Source: an uncultured Lachnospiraceae bacterium
Lineage (GTDB): Bacteria > Bacillota > Clostridia > Lachnospirales > Lachnospiraceae
Direction of reading: 5' to 3'
Assembly (NCBI GenBank): GCA_902803625.1
Contig: CADCQV010000254.1
Location: 1 to 5,960 of the forward strand
DNA: 5,960 nt
The notes below the pieces were generated by a model. That model was given only the letters and a program-made list of their open reading frames with translations, ran no database searches and was not told where the DNA came from. Made by a program: the position numbers and the translations under genes. Positions 1 through 5,405 of this stretch are shown one piece after another. Numbering within the stretch: the stretch's first letter is position 1; each line of letters begins with the position of its first letter.

Positions 1-1
1 A

Positions 2-1792
2 AAGGTCATCACAGACAATCCGTCCGTACTCGGGAGCGGGATCTGGTTCGAGCCGGGGGTATATCAGGGACAGGAATTCGCAGGTCCTTACTGGACAAAA
101 GACAGTTCAGGTTCGGTATATTATACTGACGAATACTCAAATGCAGAGTACAATTATCCTGCCCAGGAATATTACCTCAATGCAAAGGCTATGACAGCAA
201 TGGATGCGGTCATCACCGATCCTTATTATGATGAATCCAGCGGCCACATCATGGCGACCTGTTCGGCTCCGGTCTTCGATGCCGACGGAAGCTATATCGG
301 ATGTATAACTGTTGATACTGAGCTTACGCAGATACAGGATGTGGTTTCCGTTATGAAGCTCGGCAATGATTCCCGGGCTATGCTCTTTGATTCTGCCGGG
401 GTATTTCTATATGACCAGGATGCATCAAAGATAAACGGTTCCACTACACTGGCATCCGATTCCAATGCATCTCTTGCCGCAACTTCCTCAACAATAATGG
501 GAAGTGAGAGCGGTACGGCATCCTACAGTGCCGACGGCACCGAATATGAGATCTTCTATTCCACGATCCCGGAGGTAAACTGGAAGCTTCTCATTACCTT
601 GAATAAAAATGAGATCCGGGCAGCTACGAATAAGATCAGAAATATCTCTATTGTTATCTGTGTGATCGCCATAGTGATCTGCGGACTCATCATCCTCCTT
701 CTGGTAAGCAGCATTGCCAGGAGCGTTGACAGAGTAAAGGTATTTGCCGGAAATCTGGCCAAGGGCGATTTCACCGTGGACAAAATAGCTTCAAAGAGCG
801 GGGATGAGCTGGGACAGATGTCCGAATCCCTTAACGATATGTACGAGAGCAACAGAAACGTCATCGGACAGGTGTCGGATGAGTCGGTAAAGATAAGCGA
901 AGCAAGCTCCTCCCTTTCCGGAATGGCAGATCAGCTTTCCTCTGATTTTGAACGGATCCGTACCAATATGAGCGGGGTTAATGATGCCATGATGAGTGCT
1001 TCTGCGGCAACTCAGGAAATAAATGCCTCGGTTGAGGAGGTAAATGCCTCCGTACAGCTGCTTTCCGCCGAAGCCAATCAAACTAAGGAAAATGCCGATA
1101 CCATACAGAAGAGGGCACAGGAGATCGAAAGAAATTCCAAGAGAGCCTATGATGCGGCACTTAGTACTGCAAAGGCAAGGGAAGATGATGTGAACGCTGC
1201 CAATGAAAAGGCGGCTGTTGTTAATCAGATAGGATCACTGGCGGACTCCATTGCAAACATTGCAGACCAGATAAATCTCCTTTCGCTGAACGCATCCATT
1301 GAGGCTGCAAGAGCGGGAGAACATGGAAGAGGCTTTGCGGTTGTGGCGGGAGAGATAAATAAGCTGGCCCAGGATACCGCAGAGGCCGTGGAGCAGATAC
1401 AGGGAACCATAGGAGAGGTGCAGGAAGCCTTTTCCGGACTTCTCAATTCCACAAATGAGCTGCTGACATTTATGACCACTTCGGTTTCCAATGACTATAA
1501 TGATTTTATCAATATGGCAAATCAGTATGGCACAGATGCGGCATCCTTCGGGGAAGAGTCCGAGAAGATAGCCGAAATGGTTCAGACCATAAAAGAGGCA
1601 ATGGGAGAGGTAAGCTCTGCGATACAGAATATCTCGGAGTCCACACAGGAAACGGCCGAGCGGTCCACGAGTGTCACCGATACGGTGGAGAGTGTTGGAA
1701 GCGTGGTGGACAATGTTACCGATATGTCGGGTAAACAGAATACGATTGCTGCCTCGCTTTCTGAGGTTGTAGGACAGTTTAAGCTCCGTTGA
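2..1792 (+). CDS. Methyl-accepting chemotaxis protein, dCache-HAMP-MCP signal (5' partial)
   Basis: This is the C-terminal 596 residues of a transmembrane chemoreceptor. The frame is open to the left edge, so the ATG at 191 is internal and the true start lies outside. Visible residues 1-~195 are the distal part of an extracellular dCache sensor, with typical strings such as GSGIWFEPGVY, ITDPYYDESSGHIMATCSAP and DGSYIGCITVD. A hydrophobic helix (nt ~644-715, SIVICVIAIVICGLIILLL) is the second membrane segment; the first must lie upstream. A HAMP linker follows (nt ~707-865), then a long coiled-coil signalling domain. Its conserved hairpin tip (nt ~1253-1375) reads INLLSLNASIEAARAGEHGR and GFAVVAGEINKLAQDTAEAV, the region that contacts CheA/CheW. 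The C-terminal arm carries an extra stretch (LLTFMTTSVSNDYNDF) which, from memory, is common in clostridial receptors. There is no C-terminal NWETF-type CheR tether. The ligand cannot be read from sequence; Cache domains usually bind small metabolites. The family call is near certain. Confidence 0.97.
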   Translation, partial: KVITDNPSVLGSGIWFEPGVYQGQEFAGPYWTKDSSGSVYYTDEYSNAEYNYPAQEYYLNAKAMTAMDAVITDPYYDESSGHIMATCSAPVFDADGSYIGCITVDTELTQIQDVVSVMKLGNDSRAMLFDSAGVFLYDQDASKINGSTTLASDSNASLAATSSTIMGSESGTASYSADGTEYEIFYSTIPEVNWKLLITLNKNEIRAATNKIRNISIVICVIAIVICGLIILLLVSSIARSVDRVKVFAGNLAKGDFTVDKIASKSGDELGQMSESLNDMYESNRNVIGQVSDESVKISEASSSLSGMADQLSSDFERIRTNMSGVNDAMMSASAATQEINASVEEVNASVQLLSAEANQTKENADTIQKRAQEIERNSKRAYDAALSTAKAREDDVNAANEKAAVVNQIGSLADSIANIADQINLLSLNASIEAARAGEHGRGFAVVAGEINKLAQDTAEAVEQIQGTIGEVQEAFSGLLNSTNELLTFMTTSVSNDYNDFINMANQYGTDAASFGEESEKIAEMVQTIKEAMGEVSSAIQNISESTQETAERSTSVTDTVESVGSVVDNVTDMSGKQNTIAASLSEVVGQFKLR

Positions 1793-1818
1793 TACGGTGG
1801 ATCCGGAGGATCAACGGA
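1785..1818 (+). promoter_or_regulatory. Perfect 9-bp inverted repeat over the MCP/Wzy-like gene junction
   Basis: TCCGTTGAT (1785-1793) pairs exactly with ATCAACGGA (1810-1818) across a 16-nt loop. The left arm contains the MCP stop codon. The loop contains the GTG at 1797 and a GGAGG (1805-1809), and the right arm overlaps the GGAAG ahead of the ATG at 1833. No T-run follows, so it is not a standard intrinsic terminator. A role in coupling translation of the two genes is an inference. Confidence 0.5.
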
Positions 1819-1832
1819 AGATATCAAGTGTT

Positions 1833-3188
1833 ATGGGTTGTTTAGAAAAAAGGGGGATAAGGTTTTCCGACTGGTATTACCCCGTGGTTTTGACAGTATA
1901 TCTGCTGGCTGTATTTATGCCCGGTCTTATGCGGCCGGGCATAGCGTCAGCTTTGATGGTGCTTCTGGTAACGGGACAGCTGCTATTCACAGCTGCAGTA
2001 AGATTCGGAGCTGGTTTACATAAGTCGAACGAGAAGACCCGGGGAGGTAGTTTACATAAGTCGAATGAGAAGACCCGCGGAGACGGTTTACATAATCTGG
2101 ATTCCCCCGGGCACACCGAAGATACAGTAATGTTTCTCTGGCTTTTGTTTAACCTTCTGTCAGGAATTTGGTGCATTTCCTTCGGCGTTCCATTTTCCGT
2201 GTATCTCGGAGAGATTTTTACCACCGCCCTTCCCATGTGCTTCTATTACTGTGGGCGGATAGACCGGGAAAGGGATCTTTTTTCCCGCACCTTTCTCATT
2301 TCGGTTGCGCTTACCGGGCTTATCGGCATCATATTCTTCATAAGCGCCCCCGGCTTTTACATTGATCATCTGATGAGGCTTGAGCTGATCTCAAAGGCCG
2401 ACGTACCGACCATGAGGGTCAGGATGCATTCCGTTATAGGCAGTACCCTTATGGGATTTCTGCCTGCCGTTGGAATGCTGGTATCGGTAAGGATGATACT
2501 CAAAGGACGTGAAAAAAGAGAAAGACTGCTTTACATTCTGTCCTTTGCTTTTATGCTTTTCCTCGCATTTATGAGTAACCAGCGTTCAGCAATGGTGGCA
2601 GCTATTTTTGTCATAATTTATCTGAATTATCTTATTTTCTTCGTATTCAGGCTCTTTCCGAAAAAGCTCTTTGCTGCAGAGTGCGCTTTGATAGCGCTGT
2701 TTGCCGGCGGCTTTTTCCTCGTGTTCAGGGATGCCTTTATGAAGGTATATTACCGTCTTGTGTCACTGCCCGGATCCATAGCCCAGAGGTCGGATCAGTG
2801 GGTGGGTGCCGCGAACAATATGAAGAGCATATGGCTCGGGAACGGCCTCGGAGCCAACGGGCACAGAGCCATAGGCTATACGGAGCACCTTATAGCTGAC
2901 GGAGGCATAGCAAAGCTCTATGTGGAAAGCGGGATAATAGGAACCTCGCTCTTCGTATTCCTGATGCTTCTCATATTGTCAAAGAGCACGAAAAACCTTA
3001 AGGAGACCGCGCCGGAAGCAGGGATCGTAATGATAACCCTCCTTATGTCCGTGGGTTCAAATATGATGAGCTTTGCACTTTCAGTGCCGGTTTTTTACTA
3101 TTACGCCGGAAGCTGTGTGAGCCGTTATGAAGAAAAGCTTTTCCGGACAATGGCGGAGAAGCCCGGCATAGAGGAGGAGGCGGCATGA
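1833..3188 (+). CDS. O-antigen ligase/polymerase (Wzy_C / WaaL-like) membrane protein
   Basis: This is a polytopic membrane protein of 451 residues from the ATG at 1833. About 11-12 hydrophobic segments are visible, starting with YYPVVLTVYLLAVFMPG and SALMVLLVTGQLLFTAAV. Near the C-terminus the loop RSDQW...WLGNGLGANGHRA, followed by ADGGIAKLYVESGIIGTSLF (residues ~319-374), matches the Wzy_C pattern of O-antigen ligases and polysaccharide polymerases. Those proteins transfer or join undecaprenyl-linked glycans outside the membrane. Ligase versus polymerase cannot be decided here. An in-frame GTG at 1797 would add 12 residues but has no Shine-Dalgarno upstream; the ATG has GGAAG at 1816-1820 (12-nt gap), so I prefer it, with moderate confidence. 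The hydrophilic loop after the second membrane segment carries an in-frame tandem repeat (LHKSNEKTRGGS, LHKSNEKTRGDG, then a partial LHNLDSPG); its basic charge suggests a cytosolic loop. The stop overlaps the next gene's start (ATGA). Confidence 0.85.
   Translation: MGCLEKRGIRFSDWYYPVVLTVYLLAVFMPGLMRPGIASALMVLLVTGQLLFTAAVRFGAGLHKSNEKTRGGSLHKSNEKTRGDGLHNLDSPGHTEDTVMFLWLLFNLLSGIWCISFGVPFSVYLGEIFTTALPMCFYYCGRIDRERDLFSRTFLISVALTGLIGIIFFISAPGFYIDHLMRLELISKADVPTMRVRMHSVIGSTLMGFLPAVGMLVSVRMILKGREKRERLLYILSFAFMLFLAFMSNQRSAMVAAIFVIIYLNYLIFFVFRLFPKKLFAAECALIALFAGGFFLVFRDAFMKVYYRLVSLPGSIAQRSDQWVGAANNMKSIWLGNGLGANGHRAIGYTEHLIADGGIAKLYVESGIIGTSLFVFLMLLILSKSTKNLKETAPEAGIVMITLLMSVGSNMMSFALSVPVFYYYAGSCVSRYEEKLFRTMAEKPGIEEEAA
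1916..1943 (+). repeat. Perfect 9-bp inverted repeat inside the Wzy-like gene
   Basis: TATGCCCGG (1916-1924) and CCGGGCATA (1935-1943) are exact reverse complements separated by 10 nt. The element encodes the turn between the first two membrane segments (FMPGLMRPGIA). It would form a stable GC-rich hairpin in the mRNA about 85 nt after the ATG. No T-run follows. Its function is unknown. Confidence 0.5.
2014..2095 (+). repeat. 36-bp in-frame tandem repeat, two full units plus the head of a third
   Basis: Units begin at 2014, 2050 and 2086, each opening with GTTTACATAA. The first two are identical at 31 of 36 bases (differences at unit positions 17, 29 and 34-36). The third keeps only the 10-bp head before diverging. 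The period of 36 bp equals 12 codons, so copy-number changes keep the frame and only lengthen the loop after the second membrane segment of the Wzy-like protein. Confidence 0.93.
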
Positions 3189-4276
3189 GGATAATCGCGC
3201 TCTATCTTCCCCAGTTTCATTGCTTCCCTGAGAATGATAAATGGTGGGGGAAGGGCTATACGGAATGGACTGCCGTGAAAAGGGCAAAGCCTTTGTTTAA
3301 CGGGCATATCCAGCCGCTTCACCCGAAGGATGGCTATTATGATCTGGCCGGGGATCAGCCGGAAACCTTCAAAAGACAGGCAGAACTCGCCAATAAGTAC
3401 GGAGTGGAAGGCTTCGCTATTTATCAGTATTATTTCAAGGGAAAGAAGCTGATGGAAAAGCCCTTGGAAATACTGGCAGAGCATCCGGAGGTTAACATAA
3501 AGTACTGCCTCGCCTGGGCGAATGAAACCTGGACCAGAGCCTGGTATGACCTGAAGGAAGAGATACTTATGCCCCAGGAATACGGGGATGAAAGGGACTG
3601 GAGAGAGCATTTCCTATATGAGCTAAGGTTCTTTAAGGATGAAAGGTACATAAAGAAGGATAATAAGCCGGTCTTTATGATCTACAGAAGCTTTGACATT
3701 TCCTGCCTCCCCGAAATGAAGGAAAAGTGGGATTCGTGGGCGAGGGACGAAGGCTTTGACGGGATATACTGGATAGGGGGCAGGACCGCCGCATCTCAGG
3801 ACAGCAGAAAAGAGCTGATGGACGGATGGTACTATTTCGAACCGGGATATACATTAAAGCATGGTTTGTCAGGATTATGTAAACTTGAATACAACCTGGG
3901 CACGCTGGCAAGAAGTGTGAGAAATCGTTTTCCGTGGAACGGCGGGAGCGGGAGTAAGATACTTGAAAGAAGGATCCCCATAGACTGGATCTACAGGGGG
4001 ATAGTATCAAGAGAATACGCGGATAATGAGTACCCGGGGATCATCACCGAGTGGGACAATACACCCAGGCGTTCATATAAGGGGCTGGTATATACCGGAG
4101 CTTCCCCCGGGAAATTCAATTTGACATTATGTAAACTTAAAGATAAACTTAGAGGCAGGGATTCCTTTGTTTTCCTGAATGCCTGGAATGAGTGGGGCGA
4201 GGGCGCAATGATAGAGCCTACGGAGGAAAAGGGATATGCCTATCTGGAAGCGCTGAGGGACGCAGTAAATGACTAA
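3185..4276 (+). CDS. WbsX-family glycosyltransferase / GH99-like polysaccharide biosynthesis protein
   Basis: This 363-residue soluble protein matches the Glyco_tran_WbsX family (GH99-like TIM-barrel fold), found in O-antigen and exopolysaccharide loci. Family signatures run end to end: IIALYLPQFHCFPENDKWWG (residues 3-22) and KGYTEWTAVKRAKPLFNGH (23-41) at the N-terminus; ELANKYGVEGFAIYQYYFKG (67-86); CLAWANETWTRAW (108-120); DNKPVFMIYR (159-168); and near the end EWDNTPRR (289-296) and FLNAWNEWGEGAMIEP (330-345). The Glu/Asp-rich WANE and NEWGEG motifs are candidate active-site positions by analogy with GH99. The exact activity, transferase or hydrolase, is not settled for the family. Length is normal and the protein looks intact. 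The start ATG lies 4 nt after a strong GAGGAGGAGG site and overlaps the upstream stop; the end overlaps the next start by 8 nt. Two in-frame copies of a 13-mer, both encoding LCKL (residues 231-234 and 315-318), are an oddity. Confidence 0.92.
   Translation: MRIIALYLPQFHCFPENDKWWGKGYTEWTAVKRAKPLFNGHIQPLHPKDGYYDLAGDQPETFKRQAELANKYGVEGFAIYQYYFKGKKLMEKPLEILAEHPEVNIKYCLAWANETWTRAWYDLKEEILMPQEYGDERDWREHFLYELRFFKDERYIKKDNKPVFMIYRSFDISCLPEMKEKWDSWARDEGFDGIYWIGGRTAASQDSRKELMDGWYYFEPGYTLKHGLSGLCKLEYNLGTLARSVRNRFPWNGGSGSKILERRIPIDWIYRGIVSREYADNEYPGIITEWDNTPRRSYKGLVYTGASPGKFNLTLCKLKDKLRGRDSFVFLNAWNEWGEGAMIEPTEEKGYAYLEALRDAVND
3874..3886 (-). repeat. Dispersed 10-mer copy (ATTATGTAAACTT on +)
   Basis: TTATGTAAAC at 3875-3884 is the exact reverse complement of the head of the 36-bp units in the upstream gene. 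It lies inside the WbsX gene and encodes LCKL. The strand given here is relative to GTTTACATAA. With flanks, 13 bases (3874-3886) are identical to the copy at 4126-4138. Confidence 0.85.
4126..4138 (-). repeat. Dispersed 10-mer copy (ATTATGTAAACTT on +)
   Basis: TTATGTAAAC is at 4127-4136, again in the WbsX gene and in the same codon phase, encoding LCKL at residues 315-318. The preceding TTTGACA also resembles the reverse complement of the unit sequence that follows GTTTACATAA in the tandem array (TTCGAC). Confidence 0.85.
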
Positions 4277-5333
4277 GCCTCTGATCTCCGTGATCTCCAT
4301 AATCTATAAGGTTGAGCCGTATTTAAGGCAGTGCCTTGACAGTATGCAGAAGCTCACTTATCCGAATCTGGAGCTTATACTGGTGGTCGGACAGAGCGGA
4401 AGGAGCGGACCCGGGGCTGACGACAGCTGTCTTGAGATCGCAGAGGAATTTGCGGCAGCAGATCCGAGATTCAGGATAATAAAGTGCATTGCTGCCGGAG
4501 TGTCTGACGCGAGAAACCGGGGTCTTGACGCGGCTACGGGCGAATATATCGGCTTTGTGGATGGGGACGACTTTGTGGAACCCGGTATGTTTGACAGGCT
4601 TTATGATAATATTGCCGCATTCGAGGCAGATATCTCAGTCTGCGGGAAGTATGACGAATACGCCGGCGGTACAAAAATAAGGCTCTCAACGGGAGAAACG
4701 GTTTCGAAGGCTACCGGGGGCGCTTTAAGCCCAAAGACGGAGCCTGAGCTATTGTCTTCAAAGGACGCCGCCAGAATGCTCCTCACCGGAGGAGGCTTTT
4801 TCTTTCACAGCTGGGATAAGCTTTTCAAAGCGGAAATGTTCAGAGGAATACGTTTTCCGGAGGATAAGTACCTGGAGGACAGGTACACTATCGGCGATAT
4901 TATCCTGAATGCGGAAAGGATAGTTTATGACAGGACTCCCTTCTATCACTTCCGGGTCAGAACGGATTCCGTATCACATCACAAGAAAATGAGTGAGATG
5001 AATTCGGATGCAGACACGGTCTTTACTTCAAAGGTTCTTTCAAAGTATCCCGACCTTTATGATGAAGCGGAAAACTATCTTCTTTACGGGCATATTACCT
5101 GTATCCAGAATGCCCTGGTTTCGGGAGAATTTGACAGAGAGGAAGAGAAGAGGCATTTCGATTATATAAGGGAGCACAGGAAAAGTGCCCTGAAAAATAA
5201 TTATGTAAACCCGAATACAAGGGTGAAGACTTTTTTATCTCTTCACTGCCTTTTTCTATTGAAGCTTATAACCCTCAGGGGAAAGCACAGGCAGGCGGAG
5301 TCGGAAGCATTTACCATAAGCCGGCCCGGGTGA
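4269..5333 (+). CDS. Glycosyltransferase family 2 (GT-A)
   Basis: This 354-residue enzyme should transfer a sugar from a nucleotide donor onto a growing surface glycan, on the cytosolic side of the membrane. The N-terminal GT-A domain is clear: PLISVISIIYKVEPYLRQCL (4-23), then YPNLELILVV (31-40), GVSDARNRGLDAATGEYIGF (77-96) and the metal-binding DxD-type motif VDGDDFVEPGMF (97-108). Downstream, SWDKLFKAEMF (181-191) and LEDRYT (202-207) fit the acceptor side of this GT2 branch. An oddity is that the usual VDDGSxDxS after the second strand is replaced by VVGQSGRSGPGADDS. The C-terminal ~100 residues are helical and less typical; FLSLHCLFLLKLITL (322-336) could be a membrane-associating helix. 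The start is the ATG at 4269, with GAGGGA at 4255-4260 (8-nt gap), overlapping the upstream stop by 8 nt. The donor sugar cannot be predicted. Confidence 0.93.
   Translation: MTKPLISVISIIYKVEPYLRQCLDSMQKLTYPNLELILVVGQSGRSGPGADDSCLEIAEEFAAADPRFRIIKCIAAGVSDARNRGLDAATGEYIGFVDGDDFVEPGMFDRLYDNIAAFEADISVCGKYDEYAGGTKIRLSTGETVSKATGGALSPKTEPELLSSKDAARMLLTGGGFFFHSWDKLFKAEMFRGIRFPEDKYLEDRYTIGDIILNAERIVYDRTPFYHFRVRTDSVSHHKKMSEMNSDADTVFTSKVLSKYPDLYDEAENYLLYGHITCIQNALVSGEFDREEEKRHFDYIREHRKSALKNNYVNPNTRVKTFLSLHCLFLLKLITLRGKHRQAESEAFTISRPG
5201..5218 (-). repeat. Dispersed 10-mer copy (TTATGTAAAC on +)
   Basis: TTATGTAAAC at 5201-5210 lies in the GT2 gene in a different codon phase from the other copies (it encodes NYVNP). 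It continues as CCGAATACAA, where the copy at 3875 continues as TTGAATACAA, so 18 bases match at 16 positions. Confidence 0.8.
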
Positions 5334-5405
5334 GTCACCAAAGGTTCGACACCGCTAAAAATGCGGTAAGTAATGGATTAATGGAGGGAGCTGCATAGAC
5401 AGGAA
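5334..5405 (+). other. 72-nt intergenic leader with a small hairpin and a 5-codon ORF
   Basis: This is the only real intergenic gap in the window. ACCGC (5351-5355) and GCGGT (5363-5367) can pair around an A-rich 7-nt loop, with no T-run after it. A mini-ORF ATG GAG GGA GCT GCA TAG (5381-5398) overlaps the GGAGGGAG that would serve the gene starting at 5406. No convincing sigma-70 -35/-10 pair was seen. The gap may simply be an operon spacer. Confidence 0.4.

Noticed and set aside
191..193. ATG at 191 as the start of the chemoreceptor.
   Set aside because: The same frame is open to base 2 and encodes good Cache-domain sequence upstream, so this Met is internal.
1679..1801. GATACGGTGGA occurs twice (1679-1689 and 1791-1801).
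   Set aside because: A few 11-mer coincidences are expected in about 6 kb, and nothing else around the two copies matches.
1785..1825. Intrinsic terminator after the chemoreceptor gene.
   Set aside because: The stem is followed by AGATATCAAG, not a T-run, and the next gene's ribosome site lies within the structure.
2014..2095. CRISPR-like array.
   Set aside because: The units are contiguous with no unique spacers, lie within a coding frame, and there are only two full copies.
1877..2236. Minus-strand open frame opposite the Wzy-like gene, with its own repeats.
   Set aside because: It is the mirror of the tandem repeat in a clearly coding + frame, with no recognisable protein and no operon context.
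3491..3500. GTTAACATAA, one mismatch from the dispersed 10-mer.
   Set aside because: Single-mismatch matches are expected by chance at roughly 0.3 per window, so it is not counted as a copy.
5329..5339. Palindrome GGTGAGTCACC at the GT2 stop codon.
   Set aside because: It is short, has a 1-nt centre that cannot form a hairpin, and there is no supporting context for an operator.
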